A stretch of 64,000 nucleotides of DNA from Bipolaris cookei (Eukaryota > Ascomycota > Dothideomycetes > Pleosporales > Pleosporaceae). The stretch covers positions 325,100 to 389,099 of the forward strand of contig NRSV01000018.1 of the NCBI GenBank assembly GCA_002286855.1, written 5' to 3'. Below the pieces are notes generated by a model. That model searched no databases, had not been told where the DNA came from, and was given only the letters and a program-made list of their open reading frames with translations. Positions 53,246-64,000 of the stretch are shown here, in pieces (the stretch's first letter is position 1; each line of letters starts with the position of its first letter). The position numbers and the translations under genes were made by a program.

Positions 53246-56200
53246 CTACTCTAGATATACAGGGATGCCATACACCACCGCAGCTGCTCCGTTGAGATAT
53301 CTCAACACACAGGCCTTGCGTGCTTCACGTACTGCTTCGTCTAGCCCAACTCCCCTCGGTCTCTCGCCCTCAATCCCACCATCGCCATCTGCTGCCCTGC
53401 CAGTCTTCTTGCCCTTCTTTACGCTTCCTCCACTTCGCACTCCCTCTACCTCATCCATCAATTGCCCAGCTCTACCTTTGCCTTTAGCCTTCTTTGCAGG
53501 ATTCTTTCCCACAGCCTTTGCAGGACCGCCGCTGTCGTCTTGCGACTCGGGCCACAGTCCCCATAGCTCGCCAGCCTTGACGGCAAAGCGATCGCAGTCC
53601 TTGTCCGTGACATCCCAAAGCATGCCTACAACTGCCGGTGCCCCGGCAGTAAGATAAGAAGCAAGCATACCCGATGGTTCGAATATGCCATTTTCACTAA
53701 GGTGGACAGAAGAGCAGCCAAACAGTAGCGTCGTCGCACACCCTGCTTTCCTGCCCACCTCGTCTCCTTGGCCTGCATACAGTCGGCGTACTGACTTGGA
53801 CTTGACATATTGTGCACCGCTGCCGTGACCAAAGTATAGGACTAGATCCTTTTCTCGCAGACTGTTTTCAAACTCCTTTTCCGATGGCGCGCGATTGCTG
53901 ATGTGATCCCATGATCCCTGGAGCTGGTCTAGACGCGGCGCGATCGTCTTAGACGTGTGTGCCAGGTCCCCTGATGGGTTGAGCATGCTCATCCCCCTCA
54001 TATTTGAGCAAATGTAATGGCCAGCCGGCGCAGTCTCCGCTTTGGATCCGCACGGCCGTGCCGAAAGCAGCCTTTCGCGAAGGGCTGCAAGTGAGGGTAG
54101 TCTTGAGATTGATAGCTGCTCTAGGCATGGCAGCGACTCCCATGGAAACCCGTGTAAGTCCTTATCCAAAATGAGTATCGTGTGACGACAAGCAGACTCC
54201 AGCCTGTGAGATGCACTGTGGTACGCCCGGAGAGCTTCATACGTCTCGACTACCATGGCATCAAAATCGAGTTCATCGTACGCGTTGCGCTCACCGTTGA
54301 ACTGTAGGATATCGACGACAAAGTAAATCAAATCCATCAGTGCTTCGTCCAAATCGAGTTCCTCATTGGCAGCGTCCCCAAGACCAATAAACAGCTCTAG
54401 AACTCGTGCATCCAGTACCGGTCGCTTTTGTTGGCTCTTCTTTTTTCGAGACGGTAGGTGCTCGTTCAGTATGTTCTCCAGTGACTTGCGGAACTCTGCA
54501 AGCAGAGCTGGTTGTCTCTCGTGCTGTGAAAAGACACCCTTGAAGCCGCCAAGCCAGATGTTCTCCATGTTGATGAGTAGTTCATGTAGCCGCGTGTCGA
54601 GAGCCTCACGTTCAGCCCACCACTGTTGTCTTGCTTCCCTCGAAGTCATATCCTTGGCGCTTCGCGTGCTAAAGTCACTGAGCTCGATAATCTCGTCAAA
54701 GTCTCTCTTTCCGTCGTCAAACGAGAACTCATCCTCGTCCATGTCGCGAGAGGCGTGGCGAGCCAATGGCAGGCGCAACACAAATGGTGACAAGCCCTTT
54801 TCGAAACGAGTAATAAACAGCTCATCGCGGGCTTCATTAAGAGCCAACGATACCGCATTCCACGTCTCTGGGATGATGTCAACGTAGTCTTTTTGAAACT
54901 CCGATACCGACGCAAACGAAAAACTTGATGCATCTGTCACCGGCCATTGCAGACACTCGTCCCGGGATAATTGTTCTTTTTCCGCCTCAGTCGACTCCTG
55001 CACAAGCCTCAATGCGTTGAACTTGGGTAGTTCACTCATATACGCCGCATACATCGGGTGCAGGGAACCTGGCAAGTCGCTACCCGCTACAGCTGACATG
55101 AGCACCGTAACATGGCCCAGCGCCATTGAGGTCTGGCGGAACAAATGGTTCGAGCCATTGGTAGCACACAGAGCATGCGCTTCCACAAGTCTCTCTCGTG
55201 CTTCGCGGAGTGTATCCATAAAGTCCTCTTTCGGTTGCTTCTTTGCTCGCCCAGATTTGATAGTAGCAGAAGACACAAGAGTCCCTTTCTTACAAGGTTC
55301 CACATCGGAAAGTCTGCGGTCTTTGAGACCAAAGGCAGGGAACGCAATTGTCGACTCCGGAAGTGTGTTGACAGTAAAATCTTCCGCAATCTGTTTTGCG
55401 CTCTGTGCGAGTCTTGCTTTGAAAGTAGCCCACATGTGCGATACTTCCTGGTTCAACCCGCTCTGCAGGTCTTCTGCTTGACCAAGAAGCTTCAGAGCTT
55501 CAGCGAGGTCGTCATGTAGGATATTCGCAAGTACAGCTCGATCCCTCATGCTTGCTTGGAAGACACACAGTCCAGCACACTGGTCGGCAGTGCTCGATTC
55601 CTCCGACACTGGTGGAGCACCAGGTTGGCGGGTTGATCTTGGCGCCATCTTTCCAGCTCGTGTTGTAGCTGCTCTAGGCCGAGTACCGGTAGCAGGCTTT
55701 GCAGTCGTCCGTGGCGCAGCTTTAGCCGCGGGCTTACGGCCTCGTGTTGCCGGTTTCGCTTTAGCTACCTTGGTGGTATCCACCGTCAAGGACGACAGCT
55801 GATCTGTAAGCGCATCAACCGGAGCGGAAAAAGACTCTAGAGTCTTCACGTATGTGGGCGAACTCAAATCTTTCAGAAGCTGCTCCATGAGGTTGTACGA
55901 CGCTATCTCCTGCTCATACTGACCATTCCAGTGATGTGTTCTAGCAGCAGCAGAATAGTAGCCGGCAGTCGATAAGCATTTGCGTGAAGTAGGCGAATCC
56001 AGCGATTTGAGAATAGCCTCAGCTTTATCGGGTCTATTGCTCTGGGCCCAACAGTCAGCACGCCAGCTGGCATTGTCAGTCATGAGTGTCGCAGATTGTG
56101 TTGCAGAAGCAACCTTCTCAGCTTGTTCGGCGACATAAATGGCCTCGTGCAACAACCCTTGGTGAGCAAAGATTTGGGATTGCTGCATCAAAGCCCGGTA

Positions 56201-59200
56201 CATGGATGGGACCAAAGCCCAGAAGTCAGGTCCGCTAAGGGCGCTGTGAGTGACAGACATGACAACAGGCACCCCCTTGTCAATACGGAGGGAGCTCAAC
56301 GGGTCAAACGCCGTTCGGCTAGATCCATCTGCTTCGGATTCAAGTTCGTCTGCAGACGCGGCCTTCTTGGCGTTTGACCGCGATTCGAGGGCAGCCCAAA
56401 TACGCCGGTTCAGCGTGACGCACTGCCTCGCATGTCGAGCCGCTTCTTTGTATGATCCAACAGCAGTAGCAAATAACGAATGAACATAGGAAGCATCTGC
56501 CACGATTCTGTTGAACCGCAGCCGGCCGAAGAGTGTGGTTGTCGGCTTCGCCAAGTCCAAGAACTTAGAGTCTCCAAGCGCAATGGATTGGGCATTTTCC
56601 ATTATCGCCGAACTATTGTGTATCAGTACACAATAAGTAGAGAACGAGGGGTTGTACTTACCATTTCGCCGGATTCCCTACACCCAGTAGATATTCTGCA
56701 TATGCCACGTGCCACTCCAGTCTGGCATCGACAGAACAGGTCCGGGATTTGATCAGTGCTTCAGCTTTAGCAAGGCAGAGGCTTGCTTTCCCAGTGTAAC
56801 CAAGACGCAGCAACTGCAGCCCCAAAGCGCACAGCGTGGTCAGGAGCTCGGATCCATCGGCACTTTTTTGAAGCTCAAGAATGTTAACTAAAAGATGAAG
56901 AAGCGGCAATGCCACGTACTCTTCGCCCTTTGCATTGAGATATTCTGCACATGCATGAAGATCTTTTAGCCAAACATCTATGTCATCAATTCGATCGCTC
57001 AGTATATCCCAGGAAGATGCAGAAGTAACGAGAGACTCCCATGTGGCAAAGCATTGCTGAAGAGTTGACGTAGGAGGAGAGGATTGCTGCATCGAGGATT
57101 TGAGGTCGTGAAGCGCCTTCAGGTGAGCTTGATATCCCTTTAATGCTTGGTCTTGGGACTGCTCAGTCCCTATGTTTTCGTCCCAATCAAAGCCAGAAGT
57201 TTGTTTCTCTTGGGACAAGATTTGAGGATCGTTTTGTAAAAGCTGAAGAACTGCGATAGACGACCTTAATCGTCGAATTGGATAGGTTTCCTGCGTGTAC
57301 ACTATACGGAGTCGTTCGATCAGGCTGCGAATTGATTTGTCTAGGTTTGAGTCCCATTTCCGATTTTTCGATAACGTTCGCAAGTTGAAATGCAACTGCA
57401 GTTCCAATATAGCTCCTTCGACGTCCGCTTGAATTGTGTCAATGTCAAAATATGCAATTTCATCCTTCTGGCGAACGCCAAACTTTACGAACGAATGATG
57501 ATAACCTTTCAGGAGCCTGGCAATTACACTGAATGGTCCGGTATCGCTGAAGGTTGCGCGAAGGGAAGACTTTGCTGTAATTTCGGAAAGCTGCCGCAGG
57601 ATATCTGCAGTGAGGTGACTTCGTATGCATTGTCGAAAAGCGTCGCGAGAGTTTTCAATTTGGCCCAGATCTTCTAAGGTCTCGCCTAGTTGCTCAAGCT
57701 TCATCGAGAGAAGTCCGCTCTCTTGGTTAGTTGGGTCCCCTGATTGTACAAGGTCAATGGAACGCCGCATAGGCATGACCAAGGTATCAAGCTTGCAGTG
57801 GGCCTTCCGTAGCTGCAGATAGAGAGCCCAGTAACCGTTAGATAATTTGGCAACATACGATCCAATGATGGATTCGATTTCCTCGCCTGAGATAGTTCCC
57901 TCTTTGGCCTCTTCTTTGAAACGACGAAGTACGTGCGAGCATTCTTGTAACAATATGTCATAGTCTTTCCACTCGTCCTCAGTCTTGAAGGTCTGTTTGC
58001 AACATGCCATGACCGAGTCAATGGTACCCTTCATATATTTCCAGGCTAGAGTTACCCGTTCGTGGTGCTGACCTTGTATTTTTGAGTCAGCTTCATGTGG
58101 GTATGCAGTACCCAGAAACCTTGCTGAGAAACGTATGCTTGCAGCGATGACAGGCACAGCCTGTTGCGCTACAGCCAGCTTTTCGTGATCATCTGAAGGC
58201 TTAGACAGACGTGCGATAAGGATCTTCGTTGCCGCTCGTCTCAGAGCATTGACTTCTGCAAAGAGCGACTCAAGATCCGCCGCTGACCCACCCAGGCTTC
58301 CGTTCAAGGCATCGAGAGCATTCGTGATTACGTCTTTCAGATCGGGTTTCTTTTCGCCTTTGATGTAAGACTCTAGAGTGATAGTAGCTATTCGTATCGC
58401 CCTCGCTGTTTGCTTCACGGCGGGAGTTTTAGAGGTGGAGGAGGAGGTTGAAGAGCCTAACCATCGAAGAGCCTGGTCAGACAATCCCGCAGCCTGGGCA
58501 AGTGAGGACAAAGTCTTGCTCGCGGTGGCTGAGGCAGGAGCGCCATTTGGTGAAGTAGTAGCACCGTCAGACCATCCTAATAGGTCTGTGTACAAAGTCT
58601 CGGCCAGCTTGTACTTCTTAATAGCAATAAGTTGGGATCTTCGGCCAAAAGCGATCAAACACTTGGCGAAGGGCTCCGACAGCTCTTGTTCCTCATTGCT
58701 CTGGTGTTTGACGAGGCTCCACCACTGCTTTCTCACACTGAAGGCCAAATGTTGCAGAAGCAATACTTTCTCTGCAGATGGTTGCAGAGTGTTTGTGTCA
58801 TCCGCGCTTGAGATACTCGGGCATAGTGAGAGAATAGTCTGGGCTAACGACTCAAGCTGCCTAGCTACTTTAGCTTGGCTGGCTGGAGACTTCGCTGTAC
58901 TCAAGAGCAGATTCGCAGGTGACGATGGGTTTGTGGGCTTCAGGAATTCCCAGGTGGCTTCAATTGTTCGTGGTCGTTTTAGTTTTGCGATGATACGCAA
59001 GGTGTATGATTGGAAGCTTGCGGCCAGTGGTACAACAGGGCTACTGGGGTCTATGGCTGCGAAGTCCAAGAGGAACGCCAAGCTTTCTTTGTCGGTAGCG
59101 CCAATTTGCTGTACAGTATCATGGCCAATGTGTCTATCCAACCTCCTTTTCAGTGCCCTTAACTCTTTGACGGCCATGTTGTCTAAGCCGTGTGCAACGA

Positions 59201-59861
59201 GCTTCCCAATGAGCGCAAGCACGCCATTTTCGTACTGCAGCTCCCTAGAATCTCTCCCCAAGACCTTTGTTGCTTCTGGGGTACCCAGGAATGCGAATGC
59301 CGTCCTTGCGCACTCGGCCGTAGCGACCAGGCCTGGATCAGGGCCTGGGGACAGGAACGACGAATATGACGACGACCGGCGCGGGGCGCGTTTGTGAGAC
59401 GAATTGTGTACCTGAGAGGCGGATCGTTCGCGGAGAGGCTGTTGTGAGAGTGGCGGGGTCTTTGCTTGGCCGGGTCGCGCTGGCTTGCGAGCATCTTCGG
59501 TGGGTGTTGGCTTCGACTTGGAAGGGAGTCGGGCAGTAATGACTGATATCGGGTTCTTGAGTTCCTCAGCAAGTGTTTGAAGGGTCTTGTTTGCGACTTC
59601 GGTAGCCAGTATGTATCTCTCTCTGGGCGCAATTGTGTACGTCTTTTGTTTCTGAACATCTGCAGCCGCACCCGTCGCTGCTCTCCTCCGCGCAGTCGTC
59701 TGAGTCTTGCCCTTTGCATTTTCTTTCTGTGGTGTCTCGTCTTCCTTTTTCGAGAGAATTTCCTGGAGCGCGGTGACTGTGGCGTTGGAACATGTCGAGA
59801 TCGATTGGAGGTCGGCTTTGATGCTGCTGATACGCGCGTGCGCTTCGTTCTTTGACGCCAT
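53246..59861 (-). CDS. ESP1: Separase (peptidase C50), chromatid-separating protease
   Basis: Model: complement(join(53246..56612,56662..59861)), 2,188 residues, in the normal range for fungal separases (BimB/Cut1/Esp1). One 49-bp intron (GTAAGT to AATAG) joins GNPAKC to SAIMENAQS in phase 2. The first 1,500 residues are alpha-helical repeats without clear motifs. A basic Thr/Pro/Arg/Lys-rich segment (KPATRGRKPAAKAAPR) lies in the second exon. The C-terminal protease domain holds the catalytic histidine in YFGHGSGAQY and the catalytic cysteine in LLFGCSSVHLSENG, roughly 200 and 165 residues from the end. A Lys/Gly/Asp-rich insert lies between the catalytic core and the last helix (ACVLRYLNGAAAVVYGIPVYL). 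Separase cleaves the cohesin kleisin at anaphase and is held in check by securin. No securin is seen in the window. Confidence 0.95.
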
Positions 59862-62800
59862 TTCTTCGGGTATGCGTGATTTCGTCGTATGCGCTACTCC
59901 TCACAGGGTCATTTGATTATACATTATTAAGAAGACGGGGTACGCTGGTGGGTATGCTTTCATACAGTGAAGTCGGTGTTGGAACGCAACACGGCAGCCA
60001 AACATCCCAACAACACGCTACCGCATCCGGTTAGCTAGATTCGCCGCCAGTTCCCGTGCCGGAGCCGCGTTGACGGGCTGAACCCGTGACCGTCTTCATT
60101 GTTGCTAACGTTTGTTCAACATGTTGTGCTACACACGACATGCCATGTTTAAGTCCATAATGGTGATCCTGCGATACTTTACAGATGGCTCACGTAGTAA
60201 GAATGGTAAGTTTCAATACCAACGGTGTCGCCTCACCCCGCTAGCGACATGAAACAAACAGCTAGTGATTCGTAAGTGAGAGGATGCCAAGGATCGCGTC
60301 TGCTCTGGTAGTTCTGTCTTGGGTGTTTATCGAGGCTACATATATCGGGTTATCCCTTGCTTAAGATCGTTCATGGCTTCGCATTGGCGACGGACAAAGA
60401 GGAGCTTTGCAACGCCCATCAGGGGCAGCTCATGCATTCAGACTAGCATTCAGACTGGCCTTCAGCTCCTCGGACCCCACAGATATTAGCGAGGCTGTTG
60501 AATGACCCTGGGATGGTTCAGGTGTATCCAAGCCTAGATATGGGGAGTCACATAGCGGCCGTGTGAGCGATTACTGATGTGGAGGATCTCGTCTGGGGTT
60601 TTGTGTATACAAATACTATGGCCCTCGGTAAACAACTAGCAGTGTGTTGAACATTTGGAGTTCCACCGGCTGGTTCGTTGCTAGATATGAAGCATGTGGG
60701 CTACGCCACATTGTGACAAACATACGAGTAAGCGTATTATACGTGTTCTTGCGCTGGGAATTCTCTTGGCTATTAGGATACGGCACATCTCCATATCCAA
60801 GTCGTGAGAACAGAGATTAGGCACAAGACTTGCATCCATCTCGCATCTGCACACTCCTTCCGATGCAGGCCCTCGGTCCTGTTACTGAGGGTAAGCAGGC
60901 TGGAAAGGTTGGCTGACTGGCTAATCATGAGTTGTTTGTCGGGTGTTGCGAACACCTACAGCCGTCACTAGTTGGCATCGGATCCAGCTGAGCCTGCTAA
61001 ACAGACATTGTGGTATTCCTTGCCCTCACTCGACTTCCTTTTCAAGCTTGCCTATCATCAATTACTTTCATATGTCAGAGAAGCACAGGTTCGGTCCGCT
61101 GTCGCAGACAAACCGTAAGCGGCTGTAAGCATAGATGTTCAACCGTGACCGTAAGAATAACTCGTGGCCACAAAGGGAAAAAGGCATGATAGCTTACATC
61201 CCGTGTCCTATACTATATGTCCTAGTTTTGCATCTTCACAGCATACTAGTTCCAAGAAGGCCCTGAATGCTCGTGTTGCGTTTTCCCTATATCAACCGGC
61301 GAGGTGAAATAGTGTGTAAGAGTATTTCTCATCAGAGCTTTTCCTTTGCGTGACAGAATATGTCGGCCCTTCTTTGATTGAGAACATTGGGCACTCGGAT
61401 GGTCCGGATCCGCCAGCAGATACAGGACGGCACAGAGTGTGAATTGTAAGAACTATACTCGTATAGCCCGAGTCAGCATGCTAGTTCAGACAAGCCAAGT
61501 CTGGGGTGCAATGCACTGTACTCTATTGCTACAAGGCTGATGAAAATACATCCCGCCTCTAGGCCAACCTTGTGACTTGGTTGGCTAAGACGACGTGATT
61601 GATAGGCAGGGATGTACAGATCTCATACGAATTCCAAGTCCTGCGCCTATTGGTGTGCTGTGTCATGCAGTGTCACACTTTCCGCGGATCGCTTTCTTCC
61701 AATACGACAGAACGATGGCACCACAGCTCCCGAATTTGAGGAACGATATCAGATGCCGATATATGTATACAGAATCGATGGATCGTCATTTTACAGAAAC
61801 TGGTGCCATTGAGACAATTGCAGAAGTTCCTCTGAATGGATTCATTGTTTGGTTTGCCAGCACATGCCGACTGGATACAGCCGTAATTTATGGCTAGAGA
61901 TTGATTGTGGTATTTAAGCACCTGCACGCGAGCTTGTGTCACATGTACCCTGGCTGTATGTAGCCCGGTCTTGCGGTCTGGCCTTCGGGATGGCGCGGTC
62001 GGCTAAGTGGACCTGCTGTCGTTCATGGAGAGTCATCGCGAGTGTTTCGGTACCTAAGAGACAGCTGTCAAATCCATCCTGGGGCACGTCGACATGCACG
62101 CATGTGCCAGGAAAACGGACCAGGACGTCTATGTGTTCGATGCCCTCCCCTGGCAATCAGTGCGTCGACACGCCGATCTGGACCGCGTCGATTCGCATTG
62201 TGGACAATTGTTTTTCATGGCCCAACACCAACCCAACCCGTTAGTATGTACCTATGCGCACTCCCCTTAGGCCATAGGTAGCTAGACCACAGTTAGTAAA
62301 AGCCCCTCGCCTGGCGGCACATCCTCCACAGTCCGCCGGACCACCAACCTGCCGCCCCACAAAGACAGCGCGGTAAAAGGGAGACGCCTCCAAGGCTTGA
62401 GGCACCGTTCGCCCAGACGTTGGCTTCAAAGGCAACCGGTCCGTACATGCTGTGGCACAGTCCCAACGCCTCACCAAAGACCAACATGGAGTCTGCAGAA
62501 CAAACTACGCGCCGTGGGCGGGTGCACATCGATACGACTGTCGTATGGCTGTTGGTCATCTCATTCGCTTCCAGCCTCTGCACAGCACAGACAAGACTGA
62601 TTGACCTCGAAGAACATCCCAGCTGCCATGTGCAGCCGTGTCAAGGCCGTGCTTCACGTGGTAACGGACTGCTGTTCATTCCCTATCCCGTGTCGCGTGA
62701 AACTCGGTCGCAGCAGGATCAACAACGTCGCGCCACCTGGCTGGCATGCTGCCACTTGCTCATTGCTTCACACAATGTCAACATTGCTTCTACGGCAGCA

Positions 62801-63544
62801 CAGAACCTCTCTCGGCGAGCAAGGCCACATGGCGCCTCACTGGAGAATGTAGTTTCCCGTCTGAGGAGAGCATAGCCCTACCCAAAAAGGGACATGCGCT
62901 CGATTATCAATGCGAATGGGTGACTGACAGGGAGCGGCCGCTAACAGCTGTGGCCCAGGAACGCGAACTTTGCTCTATTCACCCCTGCACAGGTAGCGTG
63001 CTGCGCTGCTTTCGGCGATCATCGAATGCCCGCGGACCCAGTGCTAAATGTCAGGGCTGGCCCACCTGCATGTCCGTTTCGGCAATTCAGAAGTCAGTTG
63101 GGCGATCCCCTTGTTCTCGAGTATCTATCATTGTCATAACAAGGCGCCCGACTCCACCCAACTAGCCTTCGGGCCATATTTGATATTTCCATCCTCCACC
63201 TTGACCCATTGTCCGGGGTAATCTGACGGAAGGTTTCTCTAGCGCTAAGAGCCGCCTCTGCCCTCGCAGCAACGCATGGTATCAACTGTCTAACTTCCTC
63301 CATCCGTCGCAACATCCATTAAAGAGACCCTGGCACCTCCTCCGTACTTCTGGAATGATCCGTGGATCGAAACGTCTGAAGCTGTTCACTGGATACATCC
63401 GAGTCACAAGATCCCCTTGTTTTGCCAAAGGAATCAGAAATTGTCTATTTACCGACCATGGTGCTTGCATGAATTAAGAAACGAGTACCTATCTGCCTCA
63501 TTACGAGCCAATATATTCCTATCAAGAACGCAACATCAGACAAT
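59862..63544. other. 3.7-kb gene-free spacer between separase and receptor gene
   Basis: Divergent spacer. The open frames here (for example 61595-61897, 62420-62875, 62746-63165) overlap each other on both strands and lack family signals. One frame with ATG at 62486 has a hydrophobic WLLVISFASSLC stretch but no other support. A long receptor promoter or an unrecognised non-coding RNA is possible; nothing can be shown. Confidence 0.5.
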
Positions 63545-64000
63545 ATGGCCGACACATTCTCTAATTTGGAACTCCTTGCGCCCAGACAGCAGGACACCTC
63601 AGTTCCCAACAACATGGGTACGTAATACACACGCCCATGTCATTCGAATCACACTGACCCTGCATACCCGCCCCAGACCCGCTCACGCCTGTCTACAAGA
63701 CTGGTCTGATTCCTATAGCTGTATTCGCCATGATGAGCTTGGTATCAGTAACTGCCTTACTTGCATTCATCACCCAGCGAATGGTGTCTTGGCGAAAACA
63801 CTACAGGCAGTATGTCGGTTACAACCAATATGTTATTCTCATTTATAATCTACTTCTTGCGGACCTTCAACAATCGGCTGCCTTTGCCCTATCCTTCCAT
63901 TGGTTAAGGATTGACAAGATTGTCGCTCCTACTGGAGCTTGCTTCGTCCAGGCCTGGTTCCTTCACATTGGTGATGTTTCGAGTGGCTTTTTCGTCCTTG
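63545..64000 (+). CDS. Predicted seven-transmembrane (GPCR-like) receptor, N-terminal part (cut by window end)
   Basis: Model: join(63545..63617,63677..64000) with the rest outside the window. The intron (GTACGT to CCCCAG, 59 bases) joins NNM to DPLTPVYK in frame and removes a frame break. The visible 132 residues have a short extracellular-type N-terminus (MADTFSNLELLAPRQQ), a first hydrophobic segment (GLIPIAVFAMMSLVSVTALL), a basic cytoplasmic loop (RMVSWRKHYRQ), a second segment with ILIYNLLLADLQQS, and a third starting ACFVQAWFLHIGDVSSGFF. The LLLADLQQ segment is typical of fungal class III/Git3-like or related receptors of Pezizomycotina. Ligand and coupling are unknown. The alternative is another multipass membrane protein. 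Confidence 0.75.

Noticed and set aside
62486..62875. 130-codon frame with a signal-like hydrophobic stretch
   Set aside because: Other frames overlap on both strands, composition is like the surrounding spacer, and no secreted-protein family is recognised.
1..64000. CRISPR arrays, secondary-metabolite cluster, rRNA
   Set aside because: No regular spaced repeats, no backbone enzymes and no rRNA signatures were seen.

Overview
The window looks like nuclear DNA of a filamentous ascomycete, most likely a dothideomycete of the Pleosporales type. This is inferred from GT-AG introns of about 50 bases, Zn2Cys6 regulators, fungal versions of SMC1, separase, GPC1, AGC1 and PHO89, and a mixed load of pogo/Fot1-like, Tc1/mariner-like and Tad-like LINE elements. 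No species can be named from the sequence alone. Exon borders were worked out by hand from splice signals and frame continuity.

Left arm (1-11.1 kb): a MOSC/ferredoxin-reductase fusion cut by the window start; two small predicted mitochondrial proteins whose promoters share a perfect TGACGTCA site; a Zn2Cys6 factor; a decayed gene of unknown function; a complete but inactivated pogo-like element (7721-9957) that carries a 139-bp mini-element inside its transposase; and a GFA-family enzyme.

Transposon cluster (about 11.5-22.6 kb): an internally deleted pogo element, degenerate DNA, two tandem Tad-like LINE copies, a palindromic pogo copy split by a 357-N assembly gap, a nearly intact pogo transposase with one nonsense codon, and a decayed Tc1/mariner element lodged in a stray pogo end. 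Three pogo elements from three different sequence families each carry a 17-bp-period tandem duplication in only one terminal inverted repeat, which is the most unusual pattern seen here. The cluster stops about 240 bp from the 3' end of PHO89.

Right arm (22.8-64 kb): ordinary gene-dense DNA. In order: PHO89-like Na+/phosphate symporter (-), AGC1-like mitochondrial Asp/Glu carrier (+), C2H2 zinc-finger regulator (+), a 3.5-kb spacer with long homopolymers, a protein with a long APS repeat (-), a DHA2-type MFS transporter (-), SMC1 (-), GPC1 (+), an FAD oxidoreductase (-), a Q-rich Zn2Cys6 regulator (-), separase (-), a 3.7-kb spacer, and the start of a seven-transmembrane receptor cut by the window end. 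SMC1 (cohesin) and separase (the protease that opens cohesin) lie within about 8 kb of each other on the same strand. No tRNA, rRNA or CRISPR array was recognised.
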